A DNA stretch of 57,787 bases from Bacilli bacterium (lineage in GTDB: Bacteria; Bacillota_I; Bacilli_A; RF39; UBA660): assembly GCA_017460745.1 (NCBI GenBank), contig JAFUAL010000058.1, positions 1 to 57,787 on the forward strand, written 5' to 3'. The notes beneath the pieces are model-generated. The model did no database searches. It was not told the DNA's origin and worked only from the letters and a program-made list of their open reading frames with translations. Shown in pieces: positions 37,365 through 46,897 of the stretch. Made by a program: the position numbers and the translations under genes. How positions within the stretch are numbered: position 1 is the first letter of the stretch; each line of letters opens with the position of its first letter.

Positions 37365-37377
37365 AAGTTTAAATATA

Positions 37378-37413
37378 AAAAACTGACGATTTTATTTTTA
37401 ATCATCAGTTTTT
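37378..37413. terminator. Bidirectional terminator between the hypothetical gene and glmS
   Basis: Stem AAAAACTGACGATT/AATCATCAGTTTTT with one C-A mismatch on plus and G-T pairing on minus, plus flanking A and T runs. It serves best for the minus-strand glmS transcript. Confidence 0.78.
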
Positions 37414-37422
37414 TTCATGAAC

Positions 37423-39204
37423 TTACTCAACTGTTACACTTTTAGCAAGATTTTTAGGTTTATCAATATCAAGTCCTTTTAAATCAGCAACATGATAGGC
37501 AAGTAATTGCAAAGGTACAATTGATAGCATTGGAATAACTAAGTCACTCATATCAGTTATTTCAATTAATTCATCATAACATGTTTCATCAATTACTAAA
37601 CTTTTTCTTTTAACTAAAATAACATTAGCACCACGCGCTTTAGTTTCATTAATATTACTTACTGTTTTTTCACAAATACTTGTATCAGTTACAATACTAA
37701 CAACAGGAGTACCTTCATCAATTAAAGAAATAGTTCCATGTTTTAATTCTCCAGCTGCATATGTTTCAGAATGAATATAAGATATTTCTTTTAATTTTAA
37801 AGAACCTTCTAAACATAAATAATAATCTATTAATCTTCCAATAAAGAATATATCATTTTGTTTATATATTTTAGATGCTAAACTTTTATAGTCTAATTTT
37901 AATATTTTATTAATTTCATTTGGTAAATTATAATATTCCTTTTTGATTTCTAAAGCATCCTCATTTGAAATCAAGCCATTTTTTATTCCTAATTTATAAG
38001 CAAGTAAACTAAAAGTTAAAACTTGATTAGTATATGCTTTAGTTGTTGCAACAGCTATCTCACATCCAGCATTTATATAAATTACTTCATCACTTTCTCT
38101 TGCAATTGTAGAACCAACTACATTAACAATCCCAAGCGTTCCAGCTTTACACTCTTTTGCAAGACGAAGAGATGCTATAGTATCTGCTGTTTCTCCACTT
38201 TGAGATACAAGTATTACCAAAGTATCCTTTGTAATAAAATTATCACTATATCTATACTCAGATGCAATATAAACATTAGTTTCAATATGTCCATATTTTT
38301 CTATTAAATACTTTCCAATTAATCCTGCATGATATGCACTTCCACAAGCTACAATATGAATTTTTTTATATTTACTTATATCTTTAATTAAATCAAAATT
38401 TTCAAAATAATAATCTAAAAATTCTTTTATAATATGAGGTTGTTCATTTATTTCTTTTAACATAAAATGTTTATAACCAACAAGCTCTGCCTCACTTACT
38501 GAAAAATTAAAAGTTAGTTTTTCTTTTTTTATAATATTTCCATTTTTTATAAATTCTATTTTTTCGAAATCAACTATTCCGATTTCTCCTTCATCAAGTA
38601 AATAATACTCTTTAGTATAAGGTAAAATAGCTGGTATATCTGATGCTATATAATTACCATCTATATTACTTGCTAAAATAAGTGGACTACCACATCTTGT
38701 TGTATAAATTTTATTATCATTTTTAAATAAAATTAAAAATGCATAACTTCCTTTTAAAACATCTTTTAATTTTTCAATTGTTTTTATTTTATCATTTGTT
38801 TCTTTATAAATTGAATCAATTACAGCACATGCAACTTCAGTATCTGTTTCACTTTTAAATGTGTATCCATTACTAATTAACTTTTCTTTTAATTCACTAT
38901 AATTTTCAATTATTCCATTATGAACAATTATAACATCTCCTACATTATGAGGATGAGCATTTATTCTATTAGGACTTCCATGAGTTGCCCATCTAGTATG
39001 CCCAATTGCTGTATTACTACTATCATCATCAAGTAATTTCTCAAGTTCTGTTATTCTTCCTTTTTCTTTTATAATTTTAACATTTTCATCTTTTAAATAA
39101 GCAATACCTGCTGAATCATATCCACGATATTCTAAACTTTTTAAACCTTTTATTACAATTGGGATAGCATTTTGTTTACCATTATATCCCATTATTCCAC
39201 ACAT
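37423..39204 (-). CDS. glmS: Glucosamine-6-phosphate synthase (isomerizing)
   Basis: Makes glucosamine-6-phosphate from fructose-6-phosphate and glutamine, the entry to UDP-GlcNAc and cell-wall synthesis. The 593 residues have the N-terminal glutaminase domain with nucleophile Cys2 (MCGIMGY), GHTRWATHG and HNGIIENY, then two SIS sugar-isomerase domains (ACGSAYHAG, SQSGETADT) and the C-terminal KNLAKSVTVE. Expression is expected to be shut off by glucosamine-6-phosphate through the ribozyme in its leader. Confidence 0.97.
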   Translation of the reverse strand: MCGIMGYNGKQNAIPIVIKGLKSLEYRGYDSAGIAYLKDENVKIIKEKGRITELEKLLDDDSSNTAIGHTRWATHGSPNRINAHPHNVGDVIIVHNGIIENYSELKEKLISNGYTFKSETDTEVACAVIDSIYKETNDKIKTIEKLKDVLKGSYAFLILFKNDNKIYTTRCGSPLILASNIDGNYIASDIPAILPYTKEYYLLDEGEIGIVDFEKIEFIKNGNIIKKEKLTFNFSVSEAELVGYKHFMLKEINEQPHIIKEFLDYYFENFDLIKDISKYKKIHIVACGSAYHAGLIGKYLIEKYGHIETNVYIASEYRYSDNFITKDTLVILVSQSGETADTIASLRLAKECKAGTLGIVNVVGSTIARESDEVIYINAGCEIAVATTKAYTNQVLTFSLLAYKLGIKNGLISNEDALEIKKEYYNLPNEINKILKLDYKSLASKIYKQNDIFFIGRLIDYYLCLEGSLKLKEISYIHSETYAAGELKHGTISLIDEGTPVVSIVTDTSICEKTVSNINETKARGANVILVKRKSLVIDETCYDELIEITDMSDLVIPMLSIVPLQLLAYHVADLKGLDIDKPKNLAKSVTVE

Positions 39205-39216
39205 AATTACCTCTTT

Positions 39217-39347
39217 CTAGTTGATATATTTTTTGTTGTAATTTTGATTTTACTTTTTGTAATATATCTATCGCTTACTAAACGCTAATGAATCCGCCGA
39301 ATATTTCGATAACATTAGTCCTCGTCGTCTTTTAAGACCATGGCGCT
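39217..39347 (-). ncRNA. glmS ribozyme/riboswitch
   Basis: In the 5' leader of glmS, read on the minus strand: AGCGCC at 39347-39342 (self-cleavage expected between A39347 and G39346), then GACGACGAGG, TTATCGAAATATTCGGCGG, a CTAATG/CATTAG pairing and a GATATATT/AATATATC distal stem. AGCGCC, GACGAGG, TTATCGA and CGGCGG in this order are the conserved core blocks of the glmS ribozyme, which self-cleaves with glucosamine-6-phosphate as cofactor. The 3' limit is approximate. Confidence 0.92.
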
Positions 39348-39389
39348 AATTATAATTCTTTCCTCCACAGAACTATAATTTTCAATAGT

Positions 39390-39418
39390 ATTTTATACTA
39401 AATTTTATAAAAAGACAA
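39390..39418 (-). promoter_or_regulatory. Predicted glmS promoter
   Basis: TTGTCT (39418-39413) and TAAAAT (39395-39390) with a 17-base spacer, about 40 bases before the ribozyme cleavage site. Confidence 0.5.
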
Positions 39419-39458
39419 ATATTATAAAAAAATTTACATATATTTTACAGGTGATATT

Positions 39459-39965
39459 ATGTATTATATAAATTTTATTTTTCTTTATTCATTTTTAGGT
39501 TTTGTTTTAGAAAGTTTTTATTTTAAAATTACAAATACAAATAGTCATAGTGGAATATTTCTAGGACCAATTAATTTAACATATGGGATTGGTATGCTTA
39601 TTTGTTATTTATTTTTTAATTTATTACCTCTAGAACCAAACATTTTTTCTTATTTAATTTATTATATAATTTTTGTTTTTCTAACTAGCTTGATTGAATT
39701 TATGATTGGCCACTTCATTCATTTTATATTAAATATTGATAAATGGGACTATAGAAATTTTAAATATCATTTTGGAAAATACTTGTGTTTAAATAATTCT
39801 CTTATCTGGGGAATACTTACATTTATAATTATTTACTATATTCATCCATATTTTAATCAATTTATTATTTTAACTATACCAAGATTATTTACTATATTGT
39901 TACTAATTATATTTTTTATTGATTTTCTAATATTAGTAAAAAAAATTATAAAGACCAAAAAATAG
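39459..39965 (+). CDS. Membrane protein of the putative ABC-transporter type IV family (PF06541)
   Basis: 168 residues with five or so hydrophobic helices. WDYRNFKYHFGKYLCLNNSLIWGIL (about 99-123) closely follows the hallmark WDYS-x-x-x-x-N-x-x-G-x-I-C-L-x-x-S-x-x-WG of this family (CmpB-like). The N-terminal SFLGFVLESFYF also fits. Function is not established despite the transporter name. Start is supported by AGGTGATATT. It is divergent from glmS and ends 11 bases from the convergent spoIVB. Confidence 0.8.
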   Translation: MYYINFIFLYSFLGFVLESFYFKITNTNSHSGIFLGPINLTYGIGMLICYLFFNLLPLEPNIFSYLIYYIIFVFLTSLIEFMIGHFIHFILNIDKWDYRNFKYHFGKYLCLNNSLIWGILTFIIIYYIHPYFNQFIILTIPRLFTILLLIIFFIDFLILVKKIIKTKK

Positions 39966-39976
39966 GAAATAAATTC

Positions 39977-40942
39977 CTATTTTATACTTTCTAACATTTT
40001 AATTATACTTATTCCATATCCCTTTGTATTATCGCTTATAACTGTATGAGTAACTGCACCTATTATTTTATCATTTTGAATTATTGGTGAACCACTCATT
40101 CCTTTAACTATTCCTCCGGTTTTTTCAAGTAATTCATTATCGGTTACCTTAAATAAAATATTTTTGGTTGGATTTCCTGAATCAATATCAATTATTTCAA
40201 TCTTATAATCTTTAACAACATTATCATCAAGTGTTGTTTTAATATAAGCACTTCCTAGTTCTATTTCAGAAATACTAGCAACCATTAAAGTATTATCTTT
40301 ATCATAGTCTTTTTCATATGTTCCAAATATACCAGTATCTAAATTTTTTTCTATTGTACCATAGTTAGTGTCAAAATAAAATTTAGCATTTTTTTCACCA
40401 GTTTTACCATCTAAACTTTTATCAATTGAAGATACAAGCGCTTTAAATATTTTACCATTTTTGATATCAAACTTGATATTAGTCTTACTATCAGTAATTG
40501 AGTGTCCAAGTGCACCGTACAAGTTAGTTGTTGGATCAATAAAAGTTAAAGTTCCAATTCCTGTTACACTATCCTTGACATACATTCCTGTTTTATAAAC
40601 ATTATTCTCATCACGTGATAAGACTAAGTTAGTAGAATATAAATTACCAAGTCTTTTGTATCCTATTTTTAAAGATAAAGTTGGACTATCAGTTTTTACA
40701 TATTCAAGCATTTCGTTTATAGAACTAATTTCATTATCATTAATTGATACAATTACATCTCCTATTTGCAAATCATTTTTTACATTTGCATCATAAAAAC
40801 CTACTACAAGTATTCCTTGACTTTTAATATTAATTCCTAAATTTTCTCCTCCAGGAACTAAATATTTAGAATAAGCAAGTGTATTTATGGGAAGTATAAT
40901 TAATGTAAAAAAAAGTATTAGTAGTCGTTTTTTAAATTTCAT
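39977..40942 (-). CDS. spoIVB: SpoIVB-type serine peptidase
   Basis: In Bacillus, SpoIVB crosses from the forespore to the intermembrane space and triggers sigma-K processing. The 321 residues have a signal/anchor helix (about 6-23), a PDZ domain (VVGFYDANVKNDLQIGDVIVSINDNEISSINEMLEYV, about 45-85) and an S55 peptidase domain. The likely catalytic His is in GALGHSITD and the Ser in GMSGSPIIQNDKIIGAVTH (about 281-299), the strongest family mark. This is good evidence for a sporulation programme. Confidence 0.92.
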   Translation of the reverse strand: MKFKKRLLILFFTLIILPINTLAYSKYLVPGGENLGINIKSQGILVVGFYDANVKNDLQIGDVIVSINDNEISSINEMLEYVKTDSPTLSLKIGYKRLGNLYSTNLVLSRDENNVYKTGMYVKDSVTGIGTLTFIDPTTNLYGALGHSITDSKTNIKFDIKNGKIFKALVSSIDKSLDGKTGEKNAKFYFDTNYGTIEKNLDTGIFGTYEKDYDKDNTLMVASISEIELGSAYIKTTLDDNVVKDYKIEIIDIDSGNPTKNILFKVTDNELLEKTGGIVKGMSGSPIIQNDKIIGAVTHTVISDNTKGYGISIIKMLESIK

Positions 40943-40976
40943 AAAATCACTCCTACAATACTATTATGATAATTTT

Positions 40977-42908
40977 TTATTTTTTTAATAGTTCCAAAAT
41001 TTGATTAACCAGTTTTTCTTCTGTAAAACCAAATTCTTCTAGTAATTCAGTATTACTTCCACTTTTACCAAATTCATTCATACCAATTACATCATTTGTT
41101 ATATTAAAGAAATAATTTGGACTTCCAAGTGTTATTCCTATTGTTTTTCTACCCATAAATAATTCATTTGTGTTTATTTTAATATTTTTTTTGCATGGTA
41201 TACTAAATACTTTATTATCTACTCCAATTTCTTTTAAGTTTTTTGATACTTTTAATACAATTCCAAGTTCTTCTCCATTTGCTATTAAATTAATAAAATT
41301 ATCTGTATCATTTGGAATTACTTCGTATATTCCATCTACTACTCCACTTGATTTAGTATATTCTGATATCTCTTTTGATTCTCTTGGAAGTATTAAACAT
41401 GACGGATTTTTATGTTCAAATATTTCTTTATAGCAACCTATTAGTTCATTTAAATCAAATGGTCTATAAACTTTTAAATTTGGTATTAATTCAAGAGATG
41501 TAAGTTGTTCAATTGGTTGATGTAATGGACCATCACGCCCAACTGTAATTGAATCATGAGTAAAGATATATAAAACTGGTAAATTCATAAGTGCACTTTC
41601 TCTTATTCCAGTTCGCATATAATCTGAAAAAACTAAAAACGTGCTAGTAAATGGTCTTAGTCCAGCTAGAGCCATTCCATTTATAATTGCTGCACTTGCA
41701 TGTTCTCTTATACCAAAATAAATATTACGACCTAAATAATTACTACTTGAAAAAGTATCAAATTCTTTTAAATTAGTTTTACAAGAAGATGATAAATCTG
41801 CACTTCCGCCAATTAATAAATCAAAGTCATTTGCTATTATATTTAATAATTCACCGGATAGTTCTCTTAAAGACTTTCGATCATATTCAATATCTAGATT
41901 TCCAAGTGAATATGTATTTTTATTTTGAATTATCTTATCAATTAAATCTTTATTTTCGAGTTTTTGATATTTCTCTTCAAACTCTAATACTTTATTTTTT
42001 CCTCTTTCAAGTACTTCTTCTTTAAACTCTGAAACAACTGAGGCATTAACTGTAAAACTTGATTCAAATAATCCTAATTTTTCTTTTATGTTTTTTAGAT
42101 CTTCTGCATCAGGTACCATGCCATGAGCTTTGTTAGTTCCTTCATACTTAGAATATAATCCTATTTTAGTCTTAATAAATATAACAGTAGGTTTATCATT
42201 TTTGTTTTTTGCAGTTTCTATACTTTCATTTATATTTTTAACCGAATCATCACATTCTATTACATTAAAATCAATACTTTCAAATCTCTTTTTTAAATCT
42301 TCGGAACTTGATACATTTAATTTATTATCTAAAGTTACTTCATTTAAATCGACTAAAACTATTAAATTATTTAAATTAAGTGTTCCAGCAAGTGCAAGAG
42401 ATTCATAAGTTATTCCTTCTTCTAATTCTCCATCTCCACATAAAACATAGGTATAGTAATCAACTAAATTATTAGTTTTTTTGTCTAAATATTTTGATGC
42501 TATTGCATAACCAACACTTGTTGCAATGCCTTGACCAAGAGCACCGCTTGAGAAATCAACTAAAGGTGTTCCAAATTCTGGATGACCTGGTGTTTTAGAA
42601 TTAATTTTTCTTAAACTTTTTAAATCATCAAGTGTTAATAAATCTAAAAAATAATCTATTCCGTATAAAAGTGGTACACCATGTCCTGCTGAAAAAACAA
42701 ATCTATCACGATTAACAAAATCTAAATTATTAATATCTATATTCATATGATATTTAAATAATGTATAAACAATGGGAGCACTAGACAGAATTATTCCACC
42801 GTGGCCACTTCCAGCATTTACTATCATATCAAGGGCAAGACCTCTTAAATTATTTACACCCTTTTCATCTATTTCATAATTTTTTTCTTCTTTTCCGATT
42901 ATAAACAT
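40977..42908 (-). CDS. tkt: Transketolase
   Basis: Thiamine-diphosphate enzyme of the non-oxidative pentose phosphate pathway. The 643 residues hold GSGHGGIILSSAPIVYTLF (the usual SGHPG has Gly in place of Pro), GHPEFGTPLVDFSSGALGQGIA, the ThDP-binding CGDGELEEGITYESLALAG with final Asn-Asn-Leu, and the pyrimidine-domain FGIREHASAAIINGMAL, DSITVGRDGPLHQP and LPRESKE. Length and order are those of class I transketolase. Strong AGGAGGAAAG ribosome binding site. Confidence 0.95.
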   Translation of the reverse strand: MFIIGKEEKNYEIDEKGVNNLRGLALDMIVNAGSGHGGIILSSAPIVYTLFKYHMNIDINNLDFVNRDRFVFSAGHGVPLLYGIDYFLDLLTLDDLKSLRKINSKTPGHPEFGTPLVDFSSGALGQGIATSVGYAIASKYLDKKTNNLVDYYTYVLCGDGELEEGITYESLALAGTLNLNNLIVLVDLNEVTLDNKLNVSSSEDLKKRFESIDFNVIECDDSVKNINESIETAKNKNDKPTVIFIKTKIGLYSKYEGTNKAHGMVPDAEDLKNIKEKLGLFESSFTVNASVVSEFKEEVLERGKNKVLEFEEKYQKLENKDLIDKIIQNKNTYSLGNLDIEYDRKSLRELSGELLNIIANDFDLLIGGSADLSSSCKTNLKEFDTFSSSNYLGRNIYFGIREHASAAIINGMALAGLRPFTSTFLVFSDYMRTGIRESALMNLPVLYIFTHDSITVGRDGPLHQPIEQLTSLELIPNLKVYRPFDLNELIGCYKEIFEHKNPSCLILPRESKEISEYTKSSGVVDGIYEVIPNDTDNFINLIANGEELGIVLKVSKNLKEIGVDNKVFSIPCKKNIKINTNELFMGRKTIGITLGSPNYFFNITNDVIGMNEFGKSGSNTELLEEFGFTEEKLVNQILELLKK

Positions 42909-42944
42909 AACTTTCCTCCTACTTTGATTATACAGAATAATAAA

Positions 42945-42976
42945 AGAAAAAGAAAGACTAAATCATTAATCTTTCT
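42945..42976 (-). terminator. Terminator of the 54-residue gene
   Basis: Minus-strand AAAGAAAGA pairs with TCTTTCTTT across a 12-base AT-rich loop, followed by TTCTTTT. It overlaps the end of the small gene and precedes tkt. Confidence 0.6.
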
Positions 42977-43130
42977 TTTTTTCCATCATATTTTCAAAGT
43001 CACAACACATGTCTTCTTCTAAAGACATAAGTTTTTTCTTAGTTCTAGGACTTAAAACATAATTATAAGTAATTATTCCGGCACCAACCATTGTAGCACC
43101 TATTAGTCCCATCCACATTCCTTTTTTCAC
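42966..43130 (-). CDS. Small single-pass membrane protein (54 residues)
   Basis: A GTG-started frame behind AGGTGATAA encodes MKKGMWMGLIGATMVGAGI followed by TYNYVLSPRTKKKLMSLEEDMCCDFENMMEKKKD. It has one Gly-rich hydrophobic helix (about 5-25) and a charged, helical tail with a Cys-Cys pair. The layout resembles small YtxH-like or spore-lineage membrane proteins, but no family is certain. It has its own terminator. A palindrome GGTACT-TATC-AGTACC (43158-43173) lies 30 bases upstream and could be regulatory. Confidence 0.65.
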   Translation of the reverse strand: MKKGMWMGLIGATMVGAGIITYNYVLSPRTKKKLMSLEEDMCCDFENMMEKKKD

Positions 43131-43242
43131 TTTATCACCTACTTAAAAATATGACTAGGTACTTATCAGTACCAATTATATTATAAGTAATTAATTATAT
43201 TTTATACATAATATAATTAAATTTCTATTATTTTTTATCTTT

Positions 43243-44058
43243 TTATTTATCTAAAAACTCATAATAGTATTCTTCAAATGTTATATTATGTTCATGAATA
43301 TAAGTTGCTACCTCAATTCCAACATATCTAAAATGCCATGGTTCATATATATAACCAGTTATAGTTGAATCTTTGGGATATCTTAAAATAAATCCATACT
43401 TATAAGCATTTTCCATCATCCAAGTAAATTCTTTAGTATTTTCAAAATTATTATAACTTAATACTCTGTTATCAACATCAATTGCAAGTCCAGTATGATG
43501 TTCTGAGTATCCTGGTCGTGCAGAATAAGTATCGGCTTTTTCAATACCATCGCTTTTCACATAATTATTATATAAATTTTCTTGATACTCTATTGTTCTA
43601 TAAGTTGAAATAGCTCGAATATTATAACCATCAATTTCCGCATCTTTTGCCATTTTAATAAATGCATAGGCGCATTCTTGATTTAAATACATATCATCTT
43701 TTGCATATTCTGAAACGAGTACAAGATTATCAGGAACAAAATCACTTGATACATAATGATATTTATTAACAAGCATTAATATACTAAACTCTTTAGTCTC
43801 ACTTGTTTCAGTATAAAATCCATGATCAAGTCCCATATTTACTCTTAAAACGATATCTTTAGTTTTTAGTTCAGGAAATTTTATTTTATAGTTTTCATAC
43901 CTATTTTGATATTCTTCTTTATAAAAACTATATTTATTATAATTAAGTTGTAATACTTTTTTAGGAGTTTTAATTATTTCTTTTCGAGTTTTTCTAACAA
44001 GACATAATATACTAAAAACAATAATCAAAGTTACCATTATCCAAATACCTTTTTTCAT
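43243..44058 (-). CDS. VanY-type D-alanyl-D-alanine carboxypeptidase
   Basis: 271 residues: N-terminal membrane anchor (about 4-22), a helical linker, and an LAS-type metallopeptidase domain. Zinc-site motifs are SEHHTGLAIDVDN (S-x-H-x-x-G-x-A-x-D) and the C-terminal EPWHFRYVG with the catalytic Glu and third ligand His. It trims the D-Ala end of peptidoglycan stem peptides outside the cell. The ATG at 44058 is chosen because AAAGGAGATAG precedes it. Some relatives act in spore cortex or germination, which cannot be told here. Confidence 0.9.
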   Translation of the reverse strand: MKKGIWIMVTLIIVFSILCLVRKTRKEIIKTPKKVLQLNYNKYSFYKEEYQNRYENYKIKFPELKTKDIVLRVNMGLDHGFYTETSETKEFSILMLVNKYHYVSSDFVPDNLVLVSEYAKDDMYLNQECAYAFIKMAKDAEIDGYNIRAISTYRTIEYQENLYNNYVKSDGIEKADTYSARPGYSEHHTGLAIDVDNRVLSYNNFENTKEFTWMMENAYKYGFILRYPKDSTITGYIYEPWHFRYVGIEVATYIHEHNITFEEYYYEFLDK

Positions 44059-44117
44059 AGCATTACTATCTCCTTTAATTTTATTATATCTCAATATTAA
44101 AAAAAATAAATCGAATT

Positions 44118-44336
44118 TTAAGGATTGTCTATTATTTCTAAATGATAGGTTAATACATCACTATAGGTAAAAGATTTAATTCTATTATCATTAATAGGTT
44201 TGATTGTAAAAATAAAATTATAAGTATTTTCTATATAACCAGTAAATTCTTCTATTTGATTTCTAGCACCATTAAATCGAAAATGATGAGTAACTCCAAT
44301 TTCTTTACTTAATTCGTCTTTTATTTTAGAAATCAT
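44118..44336 (-). CDS. veg: Veg family protein
   Basis: 72 residues similar to Bacillus Veg: ISKIKDELSKEIGVTHHFRFNGARNQIEEFTGYIENTYNFIFTI ... SFTYSDVLTYHLEI matches its small beta-barrel with GRRK-x-x-E-x-x-G-x-x-x-x-x-Y-P-x-x-F and YSDVLT. Veg stimulates biofilm genes in B. subtilis. The start overlaps the yabG stop (ATGA). The order rsmA-yabG-veg is the same as in Bacillus, which confirms both calls. Confidence 0.85.
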   Translation of the reverse strand: MISKIKDELSKEIGVTHHFRFNGARNQIEEFTGYIENTYNFIFTIKPINDNRIKSFTYSDVLTYHLEIIDNP

Positions 44337-45109
44337 CTTGGATACCCCACATACATACAACCATTAGTAATAATTCCACCTATTCCACGAGCACCATATT
44401 TCGTTTTTTCAAGTATACCGATTAAATCAATAGGTTTATTCTTATCACTTAAGGCAACACTTGATGCAACTATGGCCGGATCAAGTGCATGAATATTAAT
44501 TCTTTTAGGACTTGAGGCAAAGTTGGCACCGGCTTTAATTAACTCTTCGTAATTTGATTGGCAAGCTCCTGCTATTATTATTAACTTATCATGTGATTTT
44601 AGTTTTCTGGCTGTCTTAACCGAGTTTATAAAATTCTTAGTATTTTTATAATTATTATTATCACTTTCATTACCAAGTTTTTTATAATAGGCATCATGGC
44701 CTGTAATTACTAATATATCAGGATTATATTCATCAAGTAATTCCTGAATTTTATCAGATATCAAATCTTCTTTTAAATTTATTCCATAAGCTTTCACATG
44801 AACTTTATTATAAAAATCCATACAACGAGAAAGATATTCTTCATCTCCATCAATGTGAACTACTTTTCCTGGTAAATAAAAATATTCATCACGATTTAAA
44901 TTGATATCAAATCTATCTAGAAAACTTTTATCATCACTTTCTATTTCTGATTCTTCTATTTTTTTTAAATCAGATATATTACTATCTGCTTCAAGTCTTA
45001 TATTAACTCCTTTTAAATAAGCAATATCATTATCAATGTCAATTATTTTAAATACTGTATCATTATTATAGGAATTACGTGTTACATAATCTCCAATATT
45101 AAAAGACAT
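44333..45109 (-). CDS. yabG: Sporulation-specific protease YabG
   Basis: 258 residues. YabG trims spore coat proteins and, in Clostridioides, SleC and germinant receptors. N-terminal IGDYVTRNSYNNDTVFKI forms a small barrel. The peptidase part has FYLPGKVVHIDGDEEYLSRCMDFY, LVITGHDAYYK and IIAGACQSNYEELIKAGANFASSPKRINIHALDPAIVA, all strongly conserved in the family. Start at ATG 45109 with GGAGATGAT ahead. The gene ends in TGA, used as a stop. Found in endospore formers. Confidence 0.93.
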   Translation of the reverse strand: MSFNIGDYVTRNSYNNDTVFKIIDIDNDIAYLKGVNIRLEADSNISDLKKIEESEIESDDKSFLDRFDINLNRDEYFYLPGKVVHIDGDEEYLSRCMDFYNKVHVKAYGINLKEDLISDKIQELLDEYNPDILVITGHDAYYKKLGNESDNNNYKNTKNFINSVKTARKLKSHDKLIIIAGACQSNYEELIKAGANFASSPKRINIHALDPAIVASSVALSDKNKPIDLIGILEKTKYGARGIGGIITNGCMYVGYPR

Positions 45110-45153
45110 ATAATCATCTCCAATCAATTATATGTCTTATTTTTTTATTTATT

Positions 45154-45942
45154 CTATTTTATATTATTTGCAAGTTCTACAAACACTTCAAGTGGTAACT
45201 CTTCTGCTCTTGTACTTAAATTATATCCGTTATGTTCTAATACTTCACTCACAAGATTTAAATCATAGTTTTTTAAATTATTTCTAATTGTTTTTCTTTT
45301 AAACTTAAATGAATCTTTAAGTAATCTATTAAAAACATTCTTGTCTTTTAGATATAATTTTTCATCTTTTCTTATTAAAGAAATAACAATACTATCTACA
45401 TTTGGTTTTGGAATAAATGCATTTCTTGAAACTATAAATTCATTTTTTATATCAAAGTAATAATTCAAATAAACTGTAATTGAGCCATATTCTCGTGTTT
45501 TAGGATGAGCCATAAGCCTTTCTCCAACTTCTTTTTGAATCATAATAGTTATTCTTTTAAAAGGAAGATCTGAATCTATTACCTTTTCTATAATAGGTGT
45601 CGTTATATAATATGGAAGATTTGCGACTAAATATAAATTATCATAACTAAACTCTGCTATATCACTTTTAATATCTCTTTTTAAAAAATCATCAAAAATT
45701 ATTTTTACATTATGATACTCATACAATTCTTCTGAAAGTATTTCTTCAAGTCTCGTATCTATTTCATAACATAAAACATTTGTTGCTGCCACTGATAAAT
45801 ATTTAGTTAAATTACCACTTCCCGGTCCAACTTCAATTACTAACGAATTTTGTTCTATACAAGCAGACGCAGCAATTTTCTCTAAAATATTCTTATCAAT
45901 CAAGAAATTTTGACCTAAACTTTTTTTAAATTTAAAATCCAT
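45154..45942 (-). CDS. rsmA: 16S rRNA dimethyladenosine transferase RsmA/KsgA
   Basis: Dimethylates two adjacent adenines in the 3' hairpin of 16S rRNA. The 262 residues have the N-terminal KKSLGQNFLIDKNIL, SAM-binding VIEVGPGSGNLTKYL (about 36-50), the acidic strand CYEID and catalytic NLPYYITTPI (about 109-118). The C-terminal RNA-binding domain (FKFKRKTIRNNLK) follows. It precedes yabG and veg, as in Bacillus. Confidence 0.97.
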   Translation of the reverse strand: MDFKFKKSLGQNFLIDKNILEKIAASACIEQNSLVIEVGPGSGNLTKYLSVAATNVLCYEIDTRLEEILSEELYEYHNVKIIFDDFLKRDIKSDIAEFSYDNLYLVANLPYYITTPIIEKVIDSDLPFKRITIMIQKEVGERLMAHPKTREYGSITVYLNYYFDIKNEFIVSRNAFIPKPNVDSIVISLIRKDEKLYLKDKNVFNRLLKDSFKFKRKTIRNNLKNYDLNLVSEVLEHNGYNLSTRAEELPLEVFVELANNIK

Positions 45943-45950
45943 ATTTCACC

Positions 45951-46790
45951 TTATATATTACTTAATTTGTAAGAACAAAATGTACCAATTAAAAGTAATA
46001 GTATACCAATTACAATTTCACCTATTCCTAAATTAATACTAAAAAGCGGTTTAATAATGGCAATACAGCTAGCAAGAACAAAACCGAATACAGCATAATA
46101 TGTTTTTGTTTCAAATTTCTTAAGCAATAATTCAATTAATTTAGCAACACCTATAATTCCAACTAAAACACCTATTCCAAAACTTCCAAGTATAATTATA
46201 TTATGCCCAATTAAACTAAAATCAGTAATATTTCTTACAGTATCAATTATAGGTTTATAATATCCAAGTAACATAAGAACAAAACTACCACTTATACCTG
46301 GTATTACCATTGTTCCTGCTGCAACCACTCCCACTATAAATAAAAGAACTAATCCCAAAAAACTAACATTTAAATTTATATCACTTCCACTTTTTAACAT
46401 TGCAAATAAAATAATAAAGGCAAATGATAAAAAGGCAATTATATAATTACTAACTTTTTTAGAATCTTTATTTTTATTTAGATTTCTTACAATTATTGGT
46501 AAGCCTCCAATTATTAATCCTAAAAAGAACAATGTAGTTGCAAATGGATATTTATCTAATGAAATACCTATAATTTTACTAAATACAAGTAATGATAAAA
46601 CTACTCCTATTCCAAGTGGAATAATAAATTTCAAATTTTTCTTAAAATTCTTAAAGAAATGACTAATAGTATCTATTACCTGTTCGTATATCCCTAAGGT
46701 AATCATGAGTGTTCCACCAGAGACTCCTGGTATAACGTTTGCAAGTCCAATTATCATTCCTTTAATTATCAACAAAATATATTCTTTCAT
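45951..46790 (-). CDS. DUF368/PopT-family undecaprenyl-phosphate transporter
   Basis: 279-residue polytopic membrane protein. The N-terminal GLANVIPGVSGGTLMITLGIYE and the internal repeat TMVIPGISGSFVLMLLGYY are the two re-entrant motifs of the DUF368 family. Members (PopT) recycle the lipid carrier undecaprenyl phosphate across the membrane. About eight further hydrophobic segments. It lies 8 bases before rsmA and probably shares its transcript. Confidence 0.87.
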   Translation of the reverse strand: MKEYILLIIKGMIIGLANVIPGVSGGTLMITLGIYEQVIDTISHFFKNFKKNLKFIIPLGIGVVLSLLVFSKIIGISLDKYPFATTLFFLGLIIGGLPIIVRNLNKNKDSKKVSNYIIAFLSFAFIILFAMLKSGSDINLNVSFLGLVLLFIVGVVAAGTMVIPGISGSFVLMLLGYYKPIIDTVRNITDFSLIGHNIIILGSFGIGVLVGIIGVAKLIELLLKKFETKTYYAVFGFVLASCIAIIKPLFSINLGIGEIVIGILLLLIGTFCSYKLSNI

Positions 46791-46897
46791 AAACGCTCCT
46801 AACTAATTTAGTATATACTATTTATTGTTTTATTTCAACAAAAAATATGGACATGAAATTTAGAAAATGATAAAATTACTATATAATAGGAGGTAGA

